From the NCBI RefSeq assembly GCF_019428685.1, contig NZ_CP080095.1, positions 1,116,001 through 1,180,000 of the forward strand: 64,000 nucleotides of DNA, read 5' to 3'. Of the stretch, positions 9,843 to 17,672 are shown one piece after another. The stretch's first letter is position 1, and each line of letters starts with the position of its first letter. The position numbers were made by a program, and so were the translations under genes. The stretch comes from Paraburkholderia edwinii. Its GTDB lineage: Bacteria; Pseudomonadota; Gammaproteobacteria; Burkholderiales; Burkholderiaceae. The notes beneath the pieces are model-generated. The model saw nothing but the letters and a program-made list of their open reading frames with translations, did no database searches and was not told the origin of the DNA.

Positions 9843-10169
9843 ATGATTGTCGAGATGCGCGTCTATCACTGTGCGCCGACACGCCTGCCGGCGCTGCTGG
9901 ATCGCTTCGTCAACATCACGCTCGGTTTCTTCGAGAAATACGGTATTGAGCAGGTCGGCTTCTTTACGACGCTGGCCGGCCCGAGCAATCACACGTTGAC
10001 GTACATGATCAAGTGGGAAAGCCTTGCTGAGCGCGAAACCAAATGGAACGCGTTTCAGTCGGATCAGGAGTGGATCACGAAACGCGCGGCGACCGAAGCG
10101 GATCAACCGATCGTCGAGCGCATCGAGAACACCTTCCTGACGCCGACCGCTTTCTCCGCGCTTCGATAG
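9843..10169 (+). CDS. NIPSNAP family protein
   Basis: A 108-aa soluble protein with the ferredoxin-like alpha/beta NIPSNAP fold. It starts MIVEMRVYHCAPTRLPALL and contains the repeated-family motif TYMIKWESLAERETKWNAF. NIPSNAP proteins often accompany catabolic enzymes in proteobacteria, but a reaction is rarely assigned. GGAGA about eight bases upstream sets the start. It sits between the MmgE/PrpD gene and the aldehyde dehydrogenase in the same operon. Confidence 0.85.
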   Translation: MIVEMRVYHCAPTRLPALLDRFVNITLGFFEKYGIEQVGFFTTLAGPSNHTLTYMIKWESLAERETKWNAFQSDQEWITKRAATEADQPIVERIENTFLTPTAFSALR

Positions 10170-10286
10170 AACCGCGCGAAGCGCTGCCCGCTAGCCGGTC
10201 GCGCCATGGCCCGGCTGGCTGGCGGGCTGTGGCTTCGAAGGCTTGCGAGCAGCTTGAGCCGGCGATTTATCACTCTGGAGCCTCGA

Positions 10287-11717
10287 ATGTCTCGCGTTGG
10301 ACAGTTTTATATCGATGGAAAATGGGTCGCGCCGCTTGCGCCGGTCTGGTTCGATCTGATCGATCCGGCCACTGAGGTGCGTTTCGATCAGCTTGCACTC
10401 GGCAATGCGGCCGACGTCGACCGTGCGGTCGCCGCCGCGCGTCGCGCGTTCCCTTCTTATTCGACGAGCACGGTGGCGGATCGCATCGCGTTGCTCAAGC
10501 GCATCGTGCAGATCTACGAGCGCCGTATCGACGAATTCGCGGAAGCGATGCGCGCCGAAATGGGCGTGCCGATTACGTTCGCGCGCAACAATCAGGCGGT
10601 GCGCGGCCCCACGCATCTGAACGCACTGATCGATGTGCTCGACTACTTCGCGTTCGAAACGCAACGTGGCACGACGCGGCTGCGGCACGAAGCGGCGGGC
10701 GTCTGCGGGCTTATCACGCCGTGGAACTGGCCCGTCAACCAGATCGTCGTGAAGATCGCGCCCGCGCTGGCGGCCGGTTGCACGATGGTGCTCAAACCCA
10801 GCGAATATTCGGCGCTAAGCGCGTTGCTCTTTGCCGAAGTGCTCGATGAAGCGGGCGTGCCGCCGGGCGTGTTCAATCTCGTCAACGGCGACGGTCCGGG
10901 CGTAGGCGCGGCGATCGCATCGCATCCGGATATCGACATGGTGTCGTTCACCGGTTCGACGCGGGCGGGCATTCAGGTCGCGAAACTCGCGGCCGATACC
11001 GTGAAGCGCGTGGCGCAGGAACTCGGCGGCAAGTCGGCCAATATCCTGCTCGACGACGTGAACCTCAACGATGCGGTCACGCGCGGGGTGAACACCTGCT
11101 TCGCGAACTCGGGGCAGTCGTGTTCGAGCCCCACGCGTATGCTCGTGCCGCGGCGCATGATGGACGAAGCCGCGCATATCGCGAGCCGTGCGGCGCAGGC
11201 GTTCAGGGTCGGCGCGACCGACAAGGTCACGACGCAACTGGGCCCGGTCGTGAACCGCAGCCAGTTCGTGCGCATCCAGGCCATGATCCAATCGGGCCTC
11301 GACGAAGGCGCGCGGCTCGTCGCCGGCGGCACCGGCTTGCCCGAGGGCTTGTCGAAAGGCTGGTTTATCAAGCCGACCGTGTTCGCCGACGTGAAGCCCG
11401 ACATGACGATCGCGCGTGAAGAGATCTTCGGCCCGGTCCTGTCGATGATCCCGTACGACGACGATGAAGAGGCGATCGAGATCGCGAACAACACGGTCTA
11501 CGGACTGTCCGCGTATGTGCAGTCGGGAAGTGTCGAGCGTGCGCGCACGGTGGCGCGCTCGTTGCGTGCGGGCGGTGTGCATCTGAATTACCCGGCGCCC
11601 GATTTCAGCGCGCCGTTCGGCGGCTACAAACGCTCGGGCAATGGGCGCGAGTGGGGCGAGGCGGGCCTGCGCGAGTATCTGGAAATCAAGGCGATGGTCG
11701 GTTACGGCGAAGCGTGA
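10287..11717 (+). CDS. NAD(P)-dependent aldehyde dehydrogenase
   Basis: A 476-aa soluble enzyme of the aldehyde dehydrogenase superfamily, oxidising an aldehyde to the acid with NAD(P)+. Landmarks are the TPWNWP segment near residue 150, the general base Glu245 in QELGGKSAN, the catalytic Cys279 in NSGQSCSSPTR, and the EEIFGPVLSM motif near residue 375. Start 10287 is preceded by TGGAG at spacing 8; the upstream extension to 10206 is not ALDH-like. Last gene of the first unit; a strong terminator follows. The physiological aldehyde is unknown. Confidence 0.92.
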   Translation: MSRVGQFYIDGKWVAPLAPVWFDLIDPATEVRFDQLALGNAADVDRAVAAARRAFPSYSTSTVADRIALLKRIVQIYERRIDEFAEAMRAEMGVPITFARNNQAVRGPTHLNALIDVLDYFAFETQRGTTRLRHEAAGVCGLITPWNWPVNQIVVKIAPALAAGCTMVLKPSEYSALSALLFAEVLDEAGVPPGVFNLVNGDGPGVGAAIASHPDIDMVSFTGSTRAGIQVAKLAADTVKRVAQELGGKSANILLDDVNLNDAVTRGVNTCFANSGQSCSSPTRMLVPRRMMDEAAHIASRAAQAFRVGATDKVTTQLGPVVNRSQFVRIQAMIQSGLDEGARLVAGGTGLPEGLSKGWFIKPTVFADVKPDMTIAREEIFGPVLSMIPYDDDEEAIEIANNTVYGLSAYVQSGSVERARTVARSLRAGGVHLNYPAPDFSAPFGGYKRSGNGREWGEAGLREYLEIKAMVGYGEA

Positions 11718-11728
11718 AGCGTGGCTGG

Positions 11729-11757
11729 GCGTCGATACGCAGGTATCGACGCTTTTC
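11729..11757 (+). terminator. Rho-independent terminator after the aldehyde dehydrogenase
   Basis: GCGTCGATAC and GTATCGACGC form a perfect 10-bp stem with a GCAG loop, followed by TTTTC. It lies 12 bp after the stop codon and separates the first and second catabolic units. Confidence 0.85.
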
Positions 11758-11793
11758 AATCGGGCCAGGCCAAAAAAATTTTGCACTGTTCGT

Positions 11794-11804
11794 TTGTATG
11801 ACAA
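11794..11804 (+). promoter_or_regulatory. Candidate GntR/FCD operator 2
   Basis: TTGTATGACAA, a perfect TTGT-N3-ACAA inverted repeat, lies 82 bp upstream of the first gene of the second catabolic unit. Its first ten bases are identical to those of the site at 6713. Confidence 0.6.
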
Positions 11805-11885
11805 TCGGTCGATAAGACGATCAGTGAAGATGTAGCATACGATGCCGGTCTGCGACGGCATCGCAAACAACCGAGGGAAACGAAG

Positions 11886-12281
11886 ATGGCAAGCAATGAC
11901 TGGTTTGAAAAGGGTTTCGCGAATCGCAAGAAGGTGCTTGGCGCGGGACATGTCGAGAAATCGTGGGAAAACGCCGACGAGTTCAATCGTCCGATGCAGA
12001 AGCTTGTCACCGAGTATTGCTGGGGCGAGATCTGGGGCGACGAGACGCTGCCGTTCAAGACGCGCAGCATGCTCAACATCGGCATGCTGACCGCCATGAG
12101 CCAGCACCACGAACTCGCGGTGCACGTGAAAGGCGCGCTAAAGAACGGCGTGACGAAAGACGAGATCCGCTCTGTGCTGATGCAGGCTGCGATCTATTGC
12201 GGCGTGCCGCTCGCGCTTGCCGCGTTTCGCGTTGCCACGGAAGCGATCAAGGCCTACGAGGCAGAAGCAAAGTCGTCGTGA
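11886..12281 (+). CDS. Carboxymuconolactone decarboxylase family protein (PcaC-like)
   Basis: A 131-aa all-helical protein of the CMD/AhpD family, close in length to PcaC. It shows LPFKTRSMLNIGMLTA near residue 57, then HHELAVHVKGALKNG and the C-terminal AAIYCGVPLALAAF, in the order of gamma-carboxymuconolactone decarboxylase. GAGGGAAAC upstream marks the start. No other protocatechuate-branch genes are present, so it probably acts on another lactone or acid. First gene of the second unit. Confidence 0.88.
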   Translation: MASNDWFEKGFANRKKVLGAGHVEKSWENADEFNRPMQKLVTEYCWGEIWGDETLPFKTRSMLNIGMLTAMSQHHELAVHVKGALKNGVTKDEIRSVLMQAAIYCGVPLALAAFRVATEAIKAYEAEAKSS

Positions 12282-12369
12282 GCATGCGTGCCGTGTGAAG
12301 GCACTGCGGGCCGCTTGGCGGCTTCGCGCGGCACCGCAAGCGTGCCGGATAACTACATCGGAGACATGA

Positions 12370-13743
12370 ATGAAAGCGCTGACCGCGGAGCACGTCTCAC
12401 CGATCGCCGACGAACAGTCGATCGATGCGAAGAGAAGGAGCGCCATTAAAGGCGCGTTTTTCTCCGAATTCATCGACATGTTCGATATTTATCTGCCGGT
12501 GGTCGTTCTGTCGCCGGTGCTGTTTTTCTTCCAGCCGCCGCATCTGTCGAGCGGTATGGAGACGATCCTCGCGTCCCTCGTGTTTATTACCACGCTGCTT
12601 GGCAGGCCGATCGGCGCATTGCTGTTCGGTATGGTCGCGGATCGGCTCGGACGCCGTAAGGCCTCGATCTATTCGGTGTCGGGCTTCGGCGTGATTACCT
12701 TGCTGATCGCGTTGCTGCCCGGTTATCAAAGCATCGGGGTCGCCTCGTACTGGCTGCTCGTGCTGCTGCGCTTTGTCGACGGCATTTTCCTCGGCGGCGG
12801 GTATACCGGCGCCATGCCGCTTGCGATCGAGTATTCGAAGAAGCATCAGCGCGGTTTCGTCGGAGGCCTGATCATCGCGGGTTTTCCGGCCGCGTACGTG
12901 ACGATCAATCTCGTTGCGATGGTGATGTTCGCGGTTTTTCCGCTGAACGGCGTCAATTCGCCGTATGTGCAGTGGGGTTGGCGCATTCCGTTCGTGATCG
13001 GCGCGGTGCTGGCCGGTGTGCTTGCGCTTTACTACGTGCATAAGGTCTCGGAATCGGAGATCTGGAAAAGCGAGGCCGGTGAGAAGCATGCCAAAAACGA
13101 GGCCAAACACGAGGCCAAACACGACACGCCGCTGCTGTCCGAACTGATGAGGGGCAAAAGCGCGCGCAGTCTCGTGCAGGTGCTGTTGCTGATGACAGGC
13201 TTCTGGCTCACGCAAAACATCATCACGATCTTTTTGCCGACTGGCCTGCTCGTGCATACGCTGCATCTGAGTGGTTTTCAGCTGACGTCCACGCTGCTGC
13301 TGTCGTATTTCGTGCTGTTTTTCAGCTATATCGGCGCGGGCATGCTTGGCCAGAAGATCGGCCGGCGGCGCTTTTTCGCGATCGTCGGTCCGCTGATCGC
13401 GACGATCGGCGCGGCATTGCTCTATGTGCTCGGCAACGTGCGCGGCCTGTCGCTGCCCGCGATCATGCTGACCGTGTGCGTGCTTGCCGTGCTCGTCACG
13501 TCGCCGTGGGGCGTGATCGTGACTTACATCAACGAGCGGTTTGCGACCGAGGTGCGCGCGACGGGCTTCGGCGTCGGTTTCAGCCTCTCGGTGATCGTGC
13601 CGTCGTTCTACGCGTTTTATATGAACTGGCTCAGCGCGTGGATGCCGCTTTCGGTGACGCCCGTCGTGCTGCTCAGCCTCGGCGGCCTGATCGGCATGAC
13701 CGGCGCGCTGATGGGACCTGAAACGAAGGACGTCGATTTCTAG
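12370..13743 (+). CDS. MFS transporter
   Basis: A 457-aa inner-membrane protein with about 12 hydrophobic segments. Segment 1 carries FFSEFIDMFDIYLPVVV and the next loop GMVADRLGRRKASI, the MFS signature between segments 2 and 3. The central loop holds a short Lys/Ala/Glu/His repeat (residues about 238-252), produced by a 12-bp DNA duplication at 13089-13125. The start is preceded by GGAGA. It is a second carrier in the regulon and may take up a different form of the substrate or export an intermediate. Confidence 0.82.
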   Translation: MKALTAEHVSPIADEQSIDAKRRSAIKGAFFSEFIDMFDIYLPVVVLSPVLFFFQPPHLSSGMETILASLVFITTLLGRPIGALLFGMVADRLGRRKASIYSVSGFGVITLLIALLPGYQSIGVASYWLLVLLRFVDGIFLGGGYTGAMPLAIEYSKKHQRGFVGGLIIAGFPAAYVTINLVAMVMFAVFPLNGVNSPYVQWGWRIPFVIGAVLAGVLALYYVHKVSESEIWKSEAGEKHAKNEAKHEAKHDTPLLSELMRGKSARSLVQVLLLMTGFWLTQNIITIFLPTGLLVHTLHLSGFQLTSTLLLSYFVLFFSYIGAGMLGQKIGRRRFFAIVGPLIATIGAALLYVLGNVRGLSLPAIMLTVCVLAVLVTSPWGVIVTYINERFATEVRATGFGVGFSLSVIVPSFYAFYMNWLSAWMPLSVTPVVLLSLGGLIGMTGALMGPETKDVDF

Positions 13744-13796
13744 TCTGCTTATTTCTAGCCCGCATATTTATAGCCTGCTCAATGACACAGGACACC

Positions 13797-14711
13797 ATGA
13801 ACAAGGAACGAATCGGATTTATCGGACTCGGCAATATGGGCAGCCGCATGACGCGCCGCATCGTCGATGCCGGGATCGCTGTGCTCGGTTACGACACGGT
13901 GGTCGAGCGCGTGAAAGACGCCGGCGCGCGGTCCGCCGCATCGATACGGGAGGTGGTCGAATCCGCCGACCTCGTGCTGCTGTCGCTGCCCGATAGCAAG
14001 GTAGTCGAAGCAGTCGTCGAAGGCGACGGCGGCATTCTCGCGCACTGCCGCACAGGGCAAACCGTGATCGACCTCAGCACAGCCGCCGCCAGCTCGACGG
14101 TGCGGCTGAACGGCCTGCTGAAAGCGCGCGGGGTGCAATACATCGATGCGGGCATTTCGGGCGGCGCCGCGGCCGCGGAAAAAGGCACGCTGACGTTGAT
14201 GGTGGGCGGCGACGCCGCCGCGATCGAAGCCGTGCAATGGATCTTCAAGCCGATCGCCGGCAAGGTGCAGGTGATGGGCGAAAGCGGTGCCGGCCATACG
14301 ACGAAGCTGCTCAACAATTTCCTCAACGCGGTGAGTCTTGCCGCGACCGCCGAAGTGATGGTCGCCGGCAGGAAGGCGGGGCTCGATCTGCATCAACTGC
14401 TCGATGTGCTCAATAGCAGCACCGGGGTCAACTTCGCGACGCAAAGCCGCTTTCCGAAGATTGTCGATGGCGATTATCTCGAAGGCGGGCTCACGTCGAA
14501 GCTGATGACGAAGGACATCGTGCTGTATATCGACCGCGTGCGCGAACTTGGCGTCGCGTCGATCAACGCGGCGGGGCCGCTCGCGAGCTTCGGTCTGGCA
14601 ACGTCGCTCGGTTACGGCGACGTGATCAGCAATCGTGTCGTCGATGCGATCGGCGACGTTTCGGGCGGCGTGAGGCTTCACAACGACGCACAACGCAAAG
14701 GAGCAAAGTGA
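13797..14711 (+). CDS. NAD(P)-dependent beta-hydroxyacid dehydrogenase (3-hydroxyisobutyrate dehydrogenase family)
   Basis: A 304-aa soluble oxidoreductase. The N-terminal Rossmann motif IGFIGLGNMGSRMTRRI is followed by the family's substrate-binding segment DAGISGGAAAAEKGTLT near residue 120 and the catalytic Lys170 in TTKLLNNFLN. The ATG at 13797 has AGGA five bases upstream; an ATG at 13782 in the same frame is possible and adds five residues. The stop overlaps the cupin start (TGATG). It probably oxidises a beta-hydroxyacid to the semialdehyde or 3-oxoacid, which would give the pathway's aldehyde dehydrogenase a substrate. That link is inference. Confidence 0.85.
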   Translation: MNKERIGFIGLGNMGSRMTRRIVDAGIAVLGYDTVVERVKDAGARSAASIREVVESADLVLLSLPDSKVVEAVVEGDGGILAHCRTGQTVIDLSTAAASSTVRLNGLLKARGVQYIDAGISGGAAAAEKGTLTLMVGGDAAAIEAVQWIFKPIAGKVQVMGESGAGHTTKLLNNFLNAVSLAATAEVMVAGRKAGLDLHQLLDVLNSSTGVNFATQSRFPKIVDGDYLEGGLTSKLMTKDIVLYIDRVRELGVASINAAGPLASFGLATSLGYGDVISNRVVDAIGDVSGGVRLHNDAQRKGAK

Positions 14712-15109
14712 TGAAGGTGTTTCATGGCAGAAAGACGGGCGCCGCCTCGGAGCGGCGCGGCAATGGCGATACGTTTACCGGTGTGGTGTGGGCGGACCCG
14801 GTGATGCCGTCCACCGACGGCGTGACGATCAACACGGTCTGTTTCGAGCCCGGTGCGCGAACATACTGGCATTCGCACGAGCGCGGCCAGATCCTGCAGG
14901 TCACGGCGGGGCAGGGCTGGATTTGCGTCGAAGGCGGCAAGCCTGAAGTGATTCGCCAGGGCGATGTGGTGTGGATCGGGCCGAACGAGCGTCATTGGCA
15001 TGGCGGCAGCGCGGACAGCTTTATGGTTCATATCGCGACGTCGCTTGGCGCATCGACCTGGCAGGAAGCGGTGAGCGAGCACGACTATCCGCCGTCTACC
15101 ACGCGCTAA
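14711..15109 (+). CDS. Cupin domain protein
   Basis: A 132-aa single-domain cupin. Metal-binding motif 1 reads YWHSHERGQ (His-x-His, residues about 55-65) and motif 2 supplies a His in NERHWHG near residue 97, so a Mn, Fe or Zn site is likely. AGGAG about seven bases upstream supports ATG 14711, which shares a base with the stop of the preceding gene. Small cupins often pair with CMD-family proteins, as here with the gene at 15129. Reaction unknown. Confidence 0.88.
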   Translation: MKVFHGRKTGAASERRGNGDTFTGVVWADPVMPSTDGVTINTVCFEPGARTYWHSHERGQILQVTAGQGWICVEGGKPEVIRQGDVVWIGPNERHWHGGSADSFMVHIATSLGASTWQEAVSEHDYPPSTTR

Positions 15110-15128
15110 AAAGACAGGACCGATCGCC

Positions 15129-15899
15129 ATGCAATCGACCGAAGCATTGACGGAAAAGCAGCAGCGCGTGAAGGACGAGTTCATGCGCGTGCGTAAAACG
15201 TGGGGGCCATCGTGGGAAAGCCTGTTACGTCTCGATGCGGATTTTCTCGAGGCATACCTGAATTTCTCCGCGGTGCCGTGGCGCAGGAATCACCTCGAAG
15301 ACAAGGTGAAGGAATTTATCTACATCACCGCGGATGCCGCCGCGACGCATCTGTATGCGCCCGGTATCCGGCAGCATCTGCAGATGGCGCTCAAGTTCGG
15401 CGCGACGCGCGAAGAGCTTGTCGAAGTGCTCGAACTGATCAGCACGATCGGCATTCATGCGTGCAATGTGGGCGTGCCGCTGTTACTCGAAGTGCTTGAA
15501 GAAGAAGGCAAACGCACGGGCCGCGCGCCGCTCGACGCGCGGCAGCAAACGCTCAAGGCCGGCTTCGAAAAGAATCGCGGGTACTGGCATCCGTCGTGGG
15601 ACGGGCTGCTCGAACTCGATCCCGACCTCTTCGAAGCGTATCTCGCGTTTTCGTCGGTGCCATGGCGCACCGGCGTGCTGAGCCCGAAGGTCAAGGAGCT
15701 GATTTATTGCGCGTTCGACGCGTCGGCGACGCATTTGTACCAACCGGGGCTCAAGCTGCATATGCGCAACGCGATCCATTACGGCGCGACGGCCGGCGAG
15801 ATTATGGAAGTGCTTGAAATTGTCAGCGTGATCGGCATTCACGGCGCGGCGGTCGCGGCGCCGATGCTTGAAGAGGCGCTTGCCGCGCACGCGGCATAG
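15129..15899 (+). CDS. Double-domain carboxymuconolactone decarboxylase family protein
   Basis: A 256-aa protein made of two tandem CMD domains. Residues about 10-125 and 135-250 repeat the same landmarks: WGPSWESLLRLDADFLEAYL against WHPSWDGLLELDPDLFEAYL, and VKEFIYITADAAATHLYAPG against VKELIYCAFDASATHLYQPG. The repeats differ at key polar and Cys positions, which suggests that the halves are not equivalent. It is the last enzyme gene before the GntR regulator. A decarboxylase or isomerase role is inferred from family only. Confidence 0.85.
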   Translation: MQSTEALTEKQQRVKDEFMRVRKTWGPSWESLLRLDADFLEAYLNFSAVPWRRNHLEDKVKEFIYITADAAATHLYAPGIRQHLQMALKFGATREELVEVLELISTIGIHACNVGVPLLLEVLEEEGKRTGRAPLDARQQTLKAGFEKNRGYWHPSWDGLLELDPDLFEAYLAFSSVPWRTGVLSPKVKELIYCAFDASATHLYQPGLKLHMRNAIHYGATAGEIMEVLEIVSVIGIHGAAVAAPMLEEALAAHAA

Positions 15900-15953
15900 C
15901 GCGCAGCGACCGCGCACGGTTTCGCATCCGGTATGATGTGCAACAAAATTCTA

Positions 15954-15972
15954 TTGTCGGACAGGCATACAA
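15954..15972 (+). promoter_or_regulatory. Candidate GntR/FCD operator 3 (autoregulatory)
   Basis: TTGTCGGACAGGCATACAA lies 15 bp upstream of the GntR start codon. It has outer inverted arms (TTGT and ACAA) and the TTGT-N3-ACA core also found at 6713 and 11794. A site this close to the start codon suits autorepression. Confidence 0.6.
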
Positions 15973-15987
15973 CGGACGGGATGAACG

Positions 15988-16668
15988 ATGTCAGCAGAAA
16001 TTGGGGTGATACGACCGGAAACGCTGCGCCATCAGGTCGAAAACGTGCTGCGGCAGGCGATCATGACGGGACGTTTCGCGCCGGGCGCGCGTCTCGTCGA
16101 GCGCGAACTGTGCGAAACGCTCGGCGTGAGCCGCACCTCGGTGCGCGAGGCGTTGCGCAAGCTCGAAGCCGAGAAGCTCGTGCGCAGCGTGCCGCACAAG
16201 GGGCCCGTGGTCGCGGTGATGTCGAAGCAGGAAGCGAGCGAATTGTATGCGCTGCGAGCGCTGCTCGAAGGCTTCGCCGCGCACGAATTCGCGCGGCTGG
16301 CCGACGACCAGGCCATCGCGCGCTTCGGCGAAGTGGCGAAGGAACTGCGTGCCGAAGCGACCGCTCGCAATCAGGCCGGCGTGCTGCGCGCGAAGACCGC
16401 GCTTTACGATGTGCTGCTCGACAACTGCGGCAATTCGCTGATCAAGGAATTCCTGACGAGCCTCTATTCGCGCGTCAATCTACTGCGCGCGACCTCGCTC
16501 ATGCATCCGGAGCGCTTGCCCGCGAGCTTGCGCGAGATCGACAAGCTCTATAAGGCGTTGAAAGCGCGCGACGGCGAAGCGGCGCAACAGGCCGCCCGCG
16601 TCCATGTGCAGAACGCGGAGAAGGCCGCGATGCGGATGCTCGACGAGCAGCAGCCTGACGAAACGTAA
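15988..16668 (+). CDS. GntR-family (FCD) transcriptional regulator
   Basis: A 226-aa regulator. The winged helix spans about residues 10-75 (HQVENVLRQAIMTGRFAPG and the recognition segment VSRTSVREALRKLE). A C-terminal all-helical FCD ligand domain follows, with the expected Asp/His positions (D142 region, LMHPERLP). FCD proteins sense small carboxylates and usually repress their target operons. It closes the catabolic cluster and is preceded by its own candidate operator, so it is the likely regulator of all three units. Confidence 0.88.
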   Translation: MSAEIGVIRPETLRHQVENVLRQAIMTGRFAPGARLVERELCETLGVSRTSVREALRKLEAEKLVRSVPHKGPVVAVMSKQEASELYALRALLEGFAAHEFARLADDQAIARFGEVAKELRAEATARNQAGVLRAKTALYDVLLDNCGNSLIKEFLTSLYSRVNLLRATSLMHPERLPASLREIDKLYKALKARDGEAAQQAARVHVQNAEKAAMRMLDEQQPDET

Positions 16669-16710
16669 GCGCAAAGACGCACCTATAGACGCACATATCG
16701 TTGTCGCCGC

Positions 16711-17511
16711 CTATCCCGGCACCGCATCGAGGCGCGCGATCCAGCCCTGCGTTTCCTTGCTATGTGCCGGATAGCGCCGCAATACATCCGGGTCGTGTCC
16801 CGGCACGACATGCTGTGGCGAATCGGCAAGTTCATGCACGATCCGGTATCCCTCCAGCATGTCGCCGATGTTGTACACGGCTGGAAACGGCCGCTGTTGC
16901 TCCATATTCGCGTACAGATGCGACGCATCGGACGCGAGCACGACCCAGCCGCGTTCGGTATGCACGCGCGCCACTTGCAGCCCGTTCGTATGGCCGCCCA
17001 CCAGATGTAGCGAAAGACCCGGCGCAAGCTGCGACGCGCCGTCGTGAAAGCGCACACGGCCGTCGAATACGCGGCCGACCATCGTCTTCACGTCGTCGGG
17101 GTTGAATGGGTGCTTGAGTTCGCGGTGGCACATGCAGCGGCCCGTGCAATACGCCATTTCGCGGTCCTGCACGTGGTAGCGCGCTTGAGGGAACAGCTCG
17201 CGGTTTCCTGCATGGTCGTAATGCATGTGCGTGACGATCACATCCTCGACAGAATCCGCGCGGATGCCGATGGCCTGCAAGCCTTCCTCGACGCGATGCG
17301 TGGTCGTGCGCCCGCGTCCACTACCGACTTCCGGGTCGAACCCGGTATCGACAAGCCACGTGCCGCTTTCGCCGACGATGGCCCAGACGAAATAGTCGAG
17401 CGGCATCGATACGTCGTGCGGGTCGCCTCCGATAAAGTTGTCGCGCGCGGGGCGGTCGTGGTGTGCGTATTTGATCGCGTAGATCTTGTAGTTTTCGAGC
17501 GGTGAAGTCAT
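16711..17511 (-). CDS. Metallo-beta-lactamase-fold hydrolase, N-acyl homoserine lactonase-like
   Basis: A 266-aa dinuclear metal hydrolase. The signature HMHYDHAG occupies residues 95-102 (HxHxDH), with a further His in GGHTNG near residue 173, Asp in ASDASH near 194 and His in PGHDP near 239. This layout is typical of AHL lactonases and related lactone hydrolases. No signal peptide. It is divergent from the LacI gene, with a perfect LacI-type palindrome (17570-17583) 59 bp upstream of its start. Given its sugar-type regulator and dehydrogenase neighbours, it may open a sugar or hydroxyacid lactone rather than quench quorum signals. Confidence 0.85.
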   Translation of the reverse strand: MTSPLENYKIYAIKYAHHDRPARDNFIGGDPHDVSMPLDYFVWAIVGESGTWLVDTGFDPEVGSGRGRTTTHRVEEGLQAIGIRADSVEDVIVTHMHYDHAGNRELFPQARYHVQDREMAYCTGRCMCHRELKHPFNPDDVKTMVGRVFDGRVRFHDGASQLAPGLSLHLVGGHTNGLQVARVHTERGWVVLASDASHLYANMEQQRPFPAVYNIGDMLEGYRIVHELADSPQHVVPGHDPDVLRRYPAHSKETQGWIARLDAVPG

Positions 17512-17569
17512 CGAGCGTCTCCTTTCCCGAATACTGTTCGCGAGAAGTCCACGAAAGTGTCACAAGTAC

Positions 17570-17583
17570 TGATAGCGCTATCA
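17570..17583. promoter_or_regulatory. LacI-type operator, perfect palindrome
   Basis: TGATAGCGCTATCA is a perfect 14-bp palindrome with a central CG, the architecture of LacI/GalR operators. It lies between the lactonase-like gene and the divergent lacI-family gene. A 12-of-14 match occurs ahead of the SDR gene at 18803. Confidence 0.8.
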
Positions 17584-17672
17584 TAGCAAACGCACAGCAA
17601 TCTGCAGCGAGCCGATGCGCAATACCGGTGGGATACAATTCGCCATCGTTTCGAAAGGCCGGATGCAGAACA

